Shown one piece after another: positions 1 through 7,750 of a stretch of DNA of 27,990 nt. Source of the DNA: Treponema sp. UBA4319 (GTDB lineage Bacteria; Spirochaetota; Spirochaetia; Treponematales; Treponemataceae); contig DGUD01000119.1 of NCBI GenBank assembly GCA_002393865.1, positions 1 to 27,990 of the forward strand, written 5' to 3'. The position numbers and the translations under genes are program-made. A model generated the notes under the pieces. It made no database searches. It worked only from the letters and a program-made list of their open reading frames with translations, and had not been told where the DNA came from. Every line of letters starts with the position of its first letter. Position 1 is the first letter of the stretch.

Positions 1-785
1 CAGGCATGATGGATTGTAAGAAAGCGCTCACAGAGACAAATGGCGATTTTGATGCCGCAGAAAAGCTTCTGAAGGAAAAAGGGCTTGCCGCAGTGGCAAA
101 ACGTGCGGAGCGCGCAACAAAAGAAGGACGTATCTTTATCCGTCAGGACGCAAATAAAGTCGTTGTCGTGGAGCTTGTCTGCGAGACGGACTTTGTCGCA
201 AAGAATCAGGAATTCATCGCGTGCGGTGAAAAAATCATGGACGAGATTTTCGCAAAGGGCTATACAAAAGCAGAGAAGGAGCTTTCCGATGTCCTGCTCG
301 ACTTTGCGACCCGCACACGCGAGAATATGTCCCTGAACAAAGTTCAGGTCATTGAGATTCCGTCTGGTGCCGTCGCCGGTACCTACATCCATTCCGATTT
401 CAAGACCGCGGCCGTCACTATCGTGAAGGGCTCCACTGATGAGAGCGTCAAGACCTTTGCACGCGACTGCTGCATGCACCTCGCGGCATTCACTCCGGCA
501 TACATCAAGCAGTCCGATGTGCCGCAAAGCTACATCGACGAGCAGAAGGAAATCTTCAAAGCTCAGATGGACAACGACGAGAAAATCAAGTCTAAGCCGG
601 ATGCTGCGAAGGAAAAGATTCTTGAGGGCAAAATCAAGAAGCACCTTGCGGAGATTTGCTTTGTTGACCAGATGTTCGTAAAAGATGACAAGAAGTCTGT
701 CGCTGCGAAACTCGATGAGGTCGGCAATGCTGTCGGCGCAAAGCTTGAGTTCGGCGATGTCCAGCTCTTGCTCTTGGGCAAATAA
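1..785 (+). CDS. tsf: Elongation factor Ts (5' end outside window)
   Basis: This is the guanine-nucleotide exchange factor for EF-Tu and acts in the cytoplasm during translation elongation. The visible protein opens with G-M-M-D-C-K-K-A, the continuation of the family motif T-G-A-G-M-M-D-C-K-K-A. The true start therefore lies about 17-20 codons upstream and the ATG at 6 is internal. The reading frame begins at base 3. The EF-Tu contact region V-C-E-T-D-F-V-A-K-N is present near visible residue 58, and F-V-K-D-D sits near the C-terminus. About 259 residues are seen, consistent with a full length near 280. It is usually preceded by rpsB, which would lie off the left edge. pyrH, which follows tsf in many bacteria, is absent; frr comes next. 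Confidence 0.97.
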   Translation, partial: GMMDCKKALTETNGDFDAAEKLLKEKGLAAVAKRAERATKEGRIFIRQDANKVVVVELVCETDFVAKNQEFIACGEKIMDEIFAKGYTKAEKELSDVLLDFATRTRENMSLNKVQVIEIPSGAVAGTYIHSDFKTAAVTIVKGSTDESVKTFARDCCMHLAAFTPAYIKQSDVPQSYIDEQKEIFKAQMDNDEKIKSKPDAAKEKILEGKIKKHLAEICFVDQMFVKDDKKSVAAKLDEVGNAVGAKLEFGDVQLLLLGK

Positions 786-796
786 TCTTTTATAAT
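768..796 (+). promoter_or_regulatory. Predicted sigma-70 promoter at the end of tsf
   Basis: A -35 box TTGCTC (768-773) is separated by exactly 17 bases from a perfect -10 box TATAAT (791-796). The -35 lies inside the last codons of tsf. Transcription would begin near 803, giving a leader of about 340 bases before frr. This is predicted from sequence only. Confidence 0.55.
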
Positions 797-1012
797 GGAG
801 CTGTCCGTTTTCCTTTGGATTCCGGGCAGCCCGACATGGCGGGAGCGGCAGAAATCGCCTGTGCTGTTTTGCTTGCCGTTTCCTGCAGGCTCAGAGCCGT
901 CTTGCTTTTGGGCTATACGTGACGCTCTTTTGGAGCCCCGCCGGCTCGGAGGGCATTCTTGGCAGTCGGCTTCGTGCCGCAGATTGCCGTTTTGCATTAC
1001 AAAAAGAGACGC

Positions 1013-1037
1013 ATCTGGAAATTGCTGGTTTCCGGAT
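1013..1037. repeat. Intergenic hairpin A of the GGAAA/TTTCC family
   Basis: The arms atctggaaa (1013-1021) and tttccggat (1029-1037) pair over 9 bases with one G-U, around the 7-base loop ttgctgg. The 21-base core ctggaaa-N7-tttccgg recurs with the same geometry at 14681-14701. A second, long-range inverted copy of the right arm, tccggaaacc, lies at 1089-1098. Confidence 0.55.
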
Positions 1038-1084
1038 ACGACCATTGCCTTTTTGGATGGGCTCAGCCCGGAGGAAAGGCGCAG

Positions 1085-1117
1085 CTTGTCCGGAAACCAA
1101 GTGGAATTCCTGACAAG
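1085..1117. repeat. Intergenic hairpin B of the GGAAA/TTTCC family
   Basis: The arms cttgtccggaa (1085-1095) and ttcctgacaag (1107-1117) pair over 11 positions with one mismatch. The left arm shares tgtccggaaa with the hairpin at 11299-11326. It lies about 25 bases before the frr start codon. Confidence 0.5.
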
Positions 1118-1142
1118 TCCAATACATGTATGGGGGACTTTT

Positions 1143-1685
1143 ATGGCAGGTGATAACGAGAGCCGTATGGAAAAAACGGTCAATGCGCTGAAAGAAGAAT
1201 ACAATACGATTCGTACAGGAAGGGCTTCTGCCTCTATTTTTGATAAGGTACGCGTCGATTATTACGGTACCCCTACCCCGCTGAATCAGGTCGGCACTAT
1301 TTCCGTTCCTGAGGCTCGTATGATTGTCATTTCCCCGTTTGACAAATCCCTTATCTCTGCAATCGAAAAGGCTATACAGACAGCCGATTTGGGGCTGAAC
1401 CCGAATAATGACGGAAAGGTAATCCGCATCTCGATCCCGCCGCTGACGGCCGAGCGCAGAAAGGAGCTGGTAAAGCAGGCAAAGGCATCCGCCGAGAACT
1501 ACCGTACCACCATCCGCAATATCCGGAGGGACGGAAATGACGCGCTCAAAAAGCAGCAGAAGGCCGGGGAGCTTACAGAGGATCAGCTGAAAGACGAAAC
1601 CGACAAGCTCCAGAAGCTCACCGACAAATATATAGAAGAAATCAACAAGGTATACGAAGCCAAAGAAAAGGAAATAATGGACTGA
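1143..1685 (+). CDS. frr: Ribosome recycling factor
   Basis: RRF works with EF-G to split the post-termination ribosome so that its subunits can be reused. The 180-residue protein matches the family's usual 180-185 residues. Typical segments are present: N-T-I-R-T-G-R-A-S near residue 25, the P-S/T-P-L-N-Q type turn near 45, I-R-I-S-I-P-P-L-T-A-E-R-R-K-E-L near 95-110, and the helical hairpin D-E-T-D-K-L-Q-K-L-T-D-K-Y near 150-162. The start at 1143 is chosen because GGGGGA lies a few bases upstream and the RRF homology begins there. An ATG at 795 in the same frame would add 116 residues of non-RRF sequence. uppS follows after 3 bases. Confidence 0.96.
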   Translation: MAGDNESRMEKTVNALKEEYNTIRTGRASASIFDKVRVDYYGTPTPLNQVGTISVPEARMIVISPFDKSLISAIEKAIQTADLGLNPNNDGKVIRISIPPLTAERRKELVKQAKASAENYRTTIRNIRRDGNDALKKQQKAGELTEDQLKDETDKLQKLTDKYIEEINKVYEAKEKEIMD

Positions 1686-1688
1686 AAA

Positions 1689-2420
1689 GTGGCTGCGGAT
1701 ACGACGATTCCATCAGAAATGCAAAAGCAGGCTTTGCCCGTCCACGTCGGTCTTATCATGGATGGCAACGGACGCTGGGCAAAGCAGCGCAAGCTTCCGC
1801 GAACAAGCGGGCATGAGGAAGGCCTGAAGCGGGCAAAAGATATTGCCAAAGCAGCAGCCGACCTTGGCCTCCGCTACGTGACTCTGTATGTGTTCTCCAC
1901 GGAGAACTGGAAACGTACCGAGCAGGAAGTTGGTTTTCTGATGAATCTTATTCACACCCATCTGGTAAAGGAATTTCAGTTCTACCGGGACAATCAGATT
2001 CGCGTAAAGCTGCTCGGCGATATCACCGGGCTGCCGAAAAATATCCAGGACGATATCCGCGAGGCAGAGGCTGATACCGAAAACTTTACGGGGCTTACGC
2101 TCTGCCTTGCCATAAATTATGGCGGCAGGGACGAGATTGTGCGCGGCGTAAAAAAACTGCTCGCCGGGCACAAGGACGCCGGAAGTCTGTCGGAGCAGGA
2201 TATTCAGGCGAGTTTTGATATCCCGGAGTTGCCGGATCTCGATGTGCTTATCCGCACCGGAGGCGAGAAGCGCCTCAGCAATTTCTTGCTGTGGCAGTCT
2301 GCCTATGCGGAACTGATTTTTTCGGATACATTGTGGCCGGACTATAGCCCGGCCGAATTTCTTTCCGACATTGCGGAATTCAAAGGCCGGGTAAGAAAAT
2401 TTGGAGCGGTACCGGTATGA
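1689..2420 (+). CDS. uppS: Undecaprenyl diphosphate synthase
   Basis: This enzyme condenses eight isopentenyl diphosphates with farnesyl diphosphate to make C55 undecaprenyl diphosphate, the lipid carrier for peptidoglycan and other envelope polymers. The catalytic Asp is in M-D-G-N-G-R-W-A-K-Q (about residues 24-33). V-F-S-T-E-N-W, N-Y-G-G-R-D-E-I and D-V-L-I-R-T-G-G-E-K-R-L-S-N-F-L-L-W-Q follow in the expected order. Length is 243 residues, normal for cis-prenyltransferases. The start is a GTG at 1689, three bases after frr; an ATG at 1719 is a possible alternative. The stop overlaps the cdsA start in an ATGA, implying translational coupling. Confidence 0.96.
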   Translation: MAADTTIPSEMQKQALPVHVGLIMDGNGRWAKQRKLPRTSGHEEGLKRAKDIAKAAADLGLRYVTLYVFSTENWKRTEQEVGFLMNLIHTHLVKEFQFYRDNQIRVKLLGDITGLPKNIQDDIREAEADTENFTGLTLCLAINYGGRDEIVRGVKKLLAGHKDAGSLSEQDIQASFDIPELPDLDVLIRTGGEKRLSNFLLWQSAYAELIFSDTLWPDYSPAEFLSDIAEFKGRVRKFGAVPV

Positions 2421-3316
2421 CAGCAAAACAACTTATTTCCCGACTTTCAGTTTTTTTTATCGGCGTCCCGCTCGTACTGCTCATCATTTTTCTTCCTTAC
2501 TATAATCATATCGTGCTGCAGATTTGTCTCTGCGTCGTAAGCGGCTTTGCTGCAAGCGAGCTCTATGATATTTTCTCGGTGCGGACAAAGCTGTATTCAC
2601 GGGTCTTTACGGTCATCTGTACTATGTTCATTCCGCTCGTCGCCGCTGTCTATGAGGTTGCGCCGGCCTTTACGCACAGCCCCTTTGCTGTCGGTGAGGA
2701 AGTCATAACCTATGCGATGATAGTCTCGTTCCTTGCGGTGCTCTGCGCGGAAGTCCTCTCTGCCGGCAGCTTTGAGGAATCCAACGCCCGTATGGCAGCA
2801 ACGCTGTTCACGGCTGTCTATGCGGGCTACCTGCTTACCTTCGTATCACGCATGGCAGGCTTGCGGCATCAGGGGGCGGACGGGCAGGACATTGCTATCC
2901 CGGCCATTATGGTGTTCATCCTTATGGTCTTCTTCTGCGATAGTTTTGCATGGTTGTTCGGCATTCTGCTGGGAAAGAACAACCGCGGCGTCATAAAGGC
3001 GAGCCCAAACAAGAGCATAGCAGGCTTTACCGGCGGATTTCTTGGCTCCATTGCCGCCGGTTTTGCGGGCGCATACGTCTTTCCCGGACTCTTTCCAGGT
3101 TCCCCGCTCAAGCTTATCGTGCTGAGCCTGTGCATTGCTTTTGCCGCCATTGTCGGCGACCTTGCGGAGTCCGTCTTCAAGCGCTCTGCTGGAATAAAGG
3201 ATTCCGGGCATATCGTTCCGGGCAGGGGCGGCATCCTTGATTCAATCGACTCTATACTGATGGCCGCCCCCGTCTACTATCTTCTGTTCGCCCTGCTCTA
3301 CGGTCGCCTTGCCTGA
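2417..3316 (+). CDS. cdsA: Phosphatidate cytidylyltransferase (CDP-diglyceride synthase)
   Basis: This integral membrane enzyme makes CDP-diacylglycerol from phosphatidic acid and CTP, the branch point for bacterial phospholipids. Its 299 residues contain about eight hydrophobic segments. The C-terminal signature is visible as S-V-F-K-R-S-A-G-I-K-D-S-G-H-I-V-P-G (about 256-273) followed by R-G-G-I-L-D-S-I-D. The usual signature has H-G-G-x-x-D-R-x-D at that place; the R and S substitutions are, from memory, usual in treponemes. S-P-N-K-S-I-A-G-F-x-G-G, also typical of the family, lies near residues 196-207. The start overlaps the uppS stop. Confidence 0.95.
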   Translation: MTAKQLISRLSVFFIGVPLVLLIIFLPYYNHIVLQICLCVVSGFAASELYDIFSVRTKLYSRVFTVICTMFIPLVAAVYEVAPAFTHSPFAVGEEVITYAMIVSFLAVLCAEVLSAGSFEESNARMAATLFTAVYAGYLLTFVSRMAGLRHQGADGQDIAIPAIMVFILMVFFCDSFAWLFGILLGKNNRGVIKASPNKSIAGFTGGFLGSIAAGFAGAYVFPGLFPGSPLKLIVLSLCIAFAAIVGDLAESVFKRSAGIKDSGHIVPGRGGILDSIDSILMAAPVYYLLFALLYGRLA

Positions 3317-3380
3317 GCTGCGGCGGCTGCAGCCCCAAAATAAAACGCCTCGTTGTAATCACCGGGACAAAGGATATTCC

Positions 3381-4490
3381 ATGAAAAAGATATTGGTTTT
3401 AGGCTGTACCGGCTCTATCGGCAGCCAGACACTTGATATCATCCGCGCGATGCCGGATGATTTTTGCGTTGCCGGGCTTGCTGCCGGGCATGATGCGGAG
3501 AAAGTTTCCCTGCTCGCCCAAGAATTCGGCTGCCCGTCGACACTGTTTGCCCGCGATGGAATTGAGGGAATCCGCCAGCTTGTGCGGGACTGCGGTGCCG
3601 ATATCGCGGTAAACGGCATCGCGGGCTCTGCCGGGCTGGAGCCATCCGTCCTGGTGCTGGAGCACGGCATGGATCTTGCGCTCGCAAACAAGGAGACTGT
3701 CGTGATGGCATGGCCGATTGTCCGGCAGATTGCGGCGCGGCAGCATGCGCAGATTATCCCTGTCGATAGCGAGCACAGCGCGGTGTTCAGCTTGCTGCGG
3801 CAGGCCGGACGCCAGACAGTAAAGGAGCTGGTCATAACCGCAAGCGGCGGCCCCTTCCGCACATACAGCGATGAGCAGCTGCAGCACGTTACGCTGGAGC
3901 AGGCATTGCGGCACCCGACGTGGAGCATGGGCAAAAAAATCACTGTTGACAGTGCGACGCTCGCAAACAAAGGGCTTGAGGTGATAGAGGCCTGCCGGCT
4001 TTTTGATTTTTCCCCGGAGAATATAAAGGTTGTCGTGCATCCGCAGAGCCTTATCCATAGCCTTGTGCGCACAAAGGACGGCATGCTCTACGCACAGATT
4101 TCCAACCCCGATATGCGCCGCCCTATATTCGGCGCGCTTACCTACCCTGAGATCAAGGAAAGCTATCTTGAGCCCTTTGAGCTCGCCGGGCAGGAGATGA
4201 GCTTCTTTGCGCCGCGGCCGGAATCATTCCCCCTGCTGCCGCTTGCCTATGATTGTGCGCGGAAGGGAAATTCCTACACGATTGCCTTCAATGCCGCGAA
4301 CGAGATTGCGGTCGGCGCATTCCTTGCTGGAAAATGCACTTTTCCTCAGATTGCGCAGACAGTTGAGGCTACCTTGCGCCATGACTGGAGCATGAAGGCG
4401 GATACCTTGGCAGCGGTTTTTGAAGCCGACAAAAAAGCCCGTAACGAAGCGGCGTCCGCGCTTGTTTCTCTTACGGGAGGTCAGCGTTGA
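3381..4490 (+). CDS. dxr: 1-deoxy-D-xylulose 5-phosphate reductoisomerase
   Basis: Dxr converts DXP to 2-C-methyl-D-erythritol 4-phosphate using NADPH, the committed step of the non-mevalonate isoprenoid pathway that feeds UppS. The 369-residue protein begins with the Rossmann motif G-C-T-G-S-I-G-S-Q-T. L-A-N-K-E-T, V-D-S-E-H-S-A (metal ligands), A-S-G-G-P-F-R, H-P-T-W-S-M-G-K-K-I, V-D-S-A-T-L-A-N-K-G and F-N-A-A-N-E-I-A-V follow. The frame extends upstream to 3309, but AAGGA at 3370-3374 and the homology both point to the ATG at 3381. The gap to cdsA is 64 bases with nothing distinctive. The stop overlaps the rseP start. Confidence 0.97.
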   Translation: MKKILVLGCTGSIGSQTLDIIRAMPDDFCVAGLAAGHDAEKVSLLAQEFGCPSTLFARDGIEGIRQLVRDCGADIAVNGIAGSAGLEPSVLVLEHGMDLALANKETVVMAWPIVRQIAARQHAQIIPVDSEHSAVFSLLRQAGRQTVKELVITASGGPFRTYSDEQLQHVTLEQALRHPTWSMGKKITVDSATLANKGLEVIEACRLFDFSPENIKVVVHPQSLIHSLVRTKDGMLYAQISNPDMRRPIFGALTYPEIKESYLEPFELAGQEMSFFAPRPESFPLLPLAYDCARKGNSYTIAFNAANEIAVGAFLAGKCTFPQIAQTVEATLRHDWSMKADTLAAVFEADKKARNEAASALVSLTGGQR

Positions 4491-5599
4491 CTATTCTGTT
4501 GGGGGTTCTATGCCTTGGGTTCCTGGTCTTTTTCCATGAGCTGGGGCATTTCTCGGCGGCACGGCTTTTCGGTGTGACGGTGGAAGCCTTTTCTGTCGGT
4601 ATGGGGCCGGTCTTGCTCCACCGCACGGTCGGCAAAACCGATTACCGGCTTTCGCTCATTCCGCTGGGCGGTTACTGCGCCATGAAAGGCGAGCATGACT
4701 ATCAGGATGCGCTCGAAAAGGAGCTCCCTGAGATTCAGGGGGAAGCAGATTCCTTTTACGGCGTCCATCCGCTCAAACGCCTGCTCATCGCGTTTGCAGG
4801 GCCGTTTTTTAATATTGTTTTTGGTTTTATACTCTTTTTTGTCGTTGCCCTCATGGGGTACACGTACCAGAGCGCTGGAACGACAGTCTCTATGGCCGAC
4901 GAGCTGTATGAGGATATGAGTTCCCCTGCCCATAGGGCAGGTATGCAGACCGGCGACCGTATCATAGCGGTGAACGGGCTTGCGGTGGATGATTTTGACG
5001 CAATCGTCGGAGCCGTCTCCGTCCATGCCGACGAGGACATCACCATCACCGTCGAGCGGGACGGTGTGGAAAAGAGCTTTACGGTCCGCACGGAGCTCGA
5101 CAAGGAGACCGGAGCCGGGAAGGTTGGCATCGTCGCCAATATGGATTCCGTTGTGGAGCGGAATTACGGCCCCTATTCCTTTTTTCCGGCGCTTGCCGAA
5201 GGCGGCAGGCAGACGGTACGCTTTATTTCCCTGACCTTCAAGAGCATCGCGCTTCTCTTTAAAGGTGTCGATGTGACAAATGCTGTCGTCGGCCCGGCGA
5301 GGATGACGACTATGGTCGGCAGCACCGTGCAGGAAGGCTTTTCGGCAGGAGCGCACATCGGTATCGTAAGTACGTTCCAGCTCCTTGCGCTTATCAGCAT
5401 CTCCCTGTTCATCACCAACATGCTGCCTGTGCCAGTCCTTGACGGGGGGCTGATATTGTTCGCGTGCGTCGAATGGGTCGCGCGGAGGAAAATGCCGCCG
5501 AAACTATTGTACTATATACAATTGGCAGGAATCGTGATTATTACCGCGCTCTTTGTGCTGGCGGTTGCCGGAGACCTGCGCTATTTCTTCTTCAAATAG
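4487..5599 (+). CDS. rseP: Site-2 membrane metalloprotease RseP
   Basis: This is an intramembrane zinc protease of the S2P family, which cleaves anti-sigma factors or signal-peptide remnants within the inner membrane. The zinc site H-E-L-G-H is at residues 17-21 in the first membrane helix. The second part, N-M-L-P-V-P-V-L-D-G-G, supplies the third ligand (Asp) near residue 320. A PDZ domain lies around residues 140-205 (A-G-M-Q-T-G-D-R-I-I-A-V-N-G). With 370 residues it is the single-PDZ form, shorter than the two-PDZ enterobacterial protein. The start is TTG at 4487, overlapping the dxr stop as TTGA; GGGAGG at 4475-4480 with 6-base spacing supports it. Confidence 0.95.
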   Translation: MTILLGVLCLGFLVFFHELGHFSAARLFGVTVEAFSVGMGPVLLHRTVGKTDYRLSLIPLGGYCAMKGEHDYQDALEKELPEIQGEADSFYGVHPLKRLLIAFAGPFFNIVFGFILFFVVALMGYTYQSAGTTVSMADELYEDMSSPAHRAGMQTGDRIIAVNGLAVDDFDAIVGAVSVHADEDITITVERDGVEKSFTVRTELDKETGAGKVGIVANMDSVVERNYGPYSFFPALAEGGRQTVRFISLTFKSIALLFKGVDVTNAVVGPARMTTMVGSTVQEGFSAGAHIGIVSTFQLLALISISLFITNMLPVPVLDGGLILFACVEWVARRKMPPKLLYYIQLAGIVIITALFVLAVAGDLRYFFFK

Positions 5600-5609
5600 G
5601 AGGCACTGG

Positions 5610-7634
5610 ATGAACGGAAAGAACATGTATTGCGGCTACGCGGCTGCCCTGCTCCTCTTTCTCTGCTCAGGAGCAGGCGCACAGAGCAGCGGGTTCCAGT
5701 TCGGAAGCAGCAGAAAGACGGATGCCCCTGTTCAGGTGTCGGCTCAGTCCCACACGGACAAAGTATCGGCTATTCTTCCTCTGGAGAACTCGAAGAACGC
5801 TGACAGCTCCTTTTTCACGGCCGGCAACGATGGCTTCCTTGTCAGATGGGCAGCGTCAGGGCAAGGCGCGCACTACCAGATTGGGACGCTGAGCATTCCC
5901 TTTATCTCCCAGCATCCGAAAGGCAACGATATCGCCGTCTGCGAGACTGACGGCGTCGCGGTCAACCGTATCTCCGTGCTCAGCTGGAAGGATTTCTCCA
6001 GACTTCATACGGAACGGTTTAAGGATAATATAAGCTGTCTTGCCTATTCCGAGCAGGGAAACTACCTGCTGGTCGGGACGGCGGCGGTGGGCGGCATGTA
6101 TATCCTGAATGCAAAGAACGGAACCATCATCAGGAACATAACGGAGATACCCAGCATCATCACGATGGCCCGGACGGGCGCTTCGGAGAAAACCGCCGTC
6201 ATGTATTCTCCGTCAGGGTATCTGTATTACTACGATTTAAAGAAAAATAAAGTTATTGCGAAATTCCAGACGACGGCGTCCCTTGAGCAGCCGGTGCTCT
6301 TCGGCACCGGAAAGTTGAGCAACCGTTTCTTTGCTGGTGTCAAGGGCAATACCATCTATGTCATCGATGCGACCAACGGCAAATGCATCGCCCAATATGC
6401 GGCGACGGCTCCGCTCATCTTTGCCGGCCGGACGGAAGCAGAGGAAGGACTGTACTTCATAAGCTCCATGGGGAAAAATTTTGCGCTCCAGCTGATTGGT
6501 AACGAAGCGCTCGCGCCTTACCTGAAAAGCAGCCCGGCGGGGCTTCAGCCTGAGAGCACAAAGCTCAAGACATTCGCAGGGCTCAAATCTGGCGATAGTT
6601 TTACGGCGGCGGCAAAGAATTCCGAGAGCGTGTTCTTGGGCACGCAGCATGGGACAATCTACAAGATGTCCGACATCGCTGAGTCGGAGAACTATTCGCT
6701 GGCGCCGCTCTCGGAGAAGATTTTTGACCGCGTGTACGATTTAGGCGCAGAAGGCAGCGACTTCTACCTGCTGACGGACACGGCGCTCTACAAAGCTGAT
6801 TTTGCGAGCAAGCTCACGCAGAAAGTCGCCCCGAACCAGTCGCAGACAAATTTCATAAAGGATGGCGAGAGCGTCATACTCTGGTCGAAAGGTACAAAGA
6901 AGGCTGTCCAGCGGATAGCCCTGACAGGCAACCCTGAGGGCGCGTTCGCAGAGGTGCTCTTTACGCCGCAGAACCGCCTGCAGAATGTGCGTCTGGCGGG
7001 GAGCAAGCTGCTGTATGTGCAGGGCAACTCCACGGTGAGCCAGTACGACCTGAACACGGGAAAGACGTCGGTGCTGTACACAGGGACGGCCGTCGAGGAC
7101 GCCATTCTTGACGGAGACGCCATCTATGTGGCAAAGACCTCTATGGGCGGCACGGATGCCCCGCTTGTCTCCGTGAACCTTAAGACCGGGGAGACCGCAC
7201 CGGTCAAGATAAACGGCTATGTCGCCTACTCTCTCAGCTCCACAGGCGAGGCCGGGAGCGGAATCTACGGGATTGCGATGAGAAGCCAGAATGCAGGTGC
7301 CGCCGTGACGGAGGTCTTTGCCTATTCCCCGGAGAACAAATCCGTGCGCACGCTGCTCAAGCTCTCCGACGAGGATGCTGGCGCCGCCACGGTGCTGGCA
7401 TATCCGGTGCTCTACACGAATCTGGGGAAAAACCAGATTTACGCCTGCAACGTGCAGAACGGCAGGAATACGAGCTACCGCAGATCATCCGCCCTGCCGG
7501 GAAAAACGGCCGCAGGAGATCGCCATATCATATCGCTGAACAGCGACGGGAGCATCTCCTGGTACGAGAAGAACAATCCGCAGGCAGTCGCAAACTGGTG
7601 CTTTACCGCCAGCGGTGAGTGGCAGGAATTCTGA
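5610..7634 (+). CDS. Exported beta-propeller (WD40/PQQ-like) protein of unknown function
   Basis: The 674-residue protein starts with a signal peptide (short basic N-terminus, then A-A-A-L-L-L-F-L-C-S-G-A-G-A, likely cleaved before Q-S-S). A lipoprotein reading using the Cys in L-F-L-C is less likely. The rest is built of repeated blade-like units of about 40-50 residues with endings such as D-G-F-L-V-R-W, G-G-M-Y-I-L-N-A-K-N-G, G-Y-L-Y-Y-Y-D-L-K-K-N-K, N-T-I-Y-V-I-D-A-T-N-G-K and D-G-S-I-S-W-Y-E. This pattern is typical of propellers. AGGAGG at 5598-5603 with 6-base spacing fixes the start at 5610, ten bases after rseP, so it is probably co-transcribed with it. Propellers in the periplasm usually scaffold protein contacts; no enzymatic residue can be assigned. 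Confidence 0.8.
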   Translation: MNGKNMYCGYAAALLLFLCSGAGAQSSGFQFGSSRKTDAPVQVSAQSHTDKVSAILPLENSKNADSSFFTAGNDGFLVRWAASGQGAHYQIGTLSIPFISQHPKGNDIAVCETDGVAVNRISVLSWKDFSRLHTERFKDNISCLAYSEQGNYLLVGTAAVGGMYILNAKNGTIIRNITEIPSIITMARTGASEKTAVMYSPSGYLYYYDLKKNKVIAKFQTTASLEQPVLFGTGKLSNRFFAGVKGNTIYVIDATNGKCIAQYAATAPLIFAGRTEAEEGLYFISSMGKNFALQLIGNEALAPYLKSSPAGLQPESTKLKTFAGLKSGDSFTAAAKNSESVFLGTQHGTIYKMSDIAESENYSLAPLSEKIFDRVYDLGAEGSDFYLLTDTALYKADFASKLTQKVAPNQSQTNFIKDGESVILWSKGTKKAVQRIALTGNPEGAFAEVLFTPQNRLQNVRLAGSKLLYVQGNSTVSQYDLNTGKTSVLYTGTAVEDAILDGDAIYVAKTSMGGTDAPLVSVNLKTGETAPVKINGYVAYSLSSTGEAGSGIYGIAMRSQNAGAAVTEVFAYSPENKSVRTLLKLSDEDAGAATVLAYPVLYTNLGKNQIYACNVQNGRNTSYRRSSALPGKTAAGDRHIISLNSDGSISWYEKNNPQAVANWCFTASGEWQEF

Positions 7635-7679
7635 GATGCAGCGTGGGCTGCGTTGATGCTCGCGGAAGGACTGCATCTC
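7633..7679 (+). terminator. Possible terminator hairpin after the propeller gene
   Basis: A 9-base perfect inverted repeat, gagatgcag (7633-7641) and ctgcatctc (7671-7679), begins inside the stop codon. No T-run follows, so factor-independent termination is uncertain. The decamers ctgcgttgat (7648-7657) and gtgcgttgat (7696-7705) form a short direct near-repeat here. Confidence 0.35.
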
Positions 7680-7700
7680 CGTAGCTTGCTGCGGGGTGCG

Positions 7701-7729
7701 TTGATTAAAAAGTAAAAAAGCGCTATCAT
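7701..7729 (+). promoter_or_regulatory. Predicted sigma-70 promoter of the nucleotidyltransferase/PLP fusion gene
   Basis: TTGATT (7701-7706) and TATCAT (7724-7729) are separated by exactly 17 bases that are mostly A. A start near 7736 would give a 15-base leader carrying the Shine-Dalgarno AGGAAG (7742-7747). Confidence 0.6.
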
Positions 7730-7750
7730 AGCGGCAGAGGCAGGAAGATT

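Larger units (their letters stand above)
786..1142 (+). other. Non-coding leader/intergenic region between tsf and frr
   Basis: These 357 bases separate tsf from frr. The frame of frr stays open upstream to an ATG at 795. The extra 116 residues look unlike protein, being rich in W, P, R and C with no similarity to RRF, and a clear Shine-Dalgarno lies just before 1143, so I treat the stretch as non-coding. It holds a promoter at its left edge and two hairpins at 1013-1037 and 1085-1117. It could be a long 5' leader of frr, a small RNA, or the remains of a lost gene. No known riboswitch or small-RNA class was recognised. Confidence 0.6.

Noticed and set aside
795..1142. N-terminal extension of frr by 116 codons starting at 795
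   Set aside because: The extra sequence has no RRF similarity and odd composition, and a good Shine-Dalgarno precedes the ATG at 1143.
7633..7706. Possible integron attC-like site, since hairpins are followed by cgttgat motifs here and at 14655
   Set aside because: The motif does not fit the GTTRRRY core, no paired RYYYAAC box is found, and there are no cassette-like genes.
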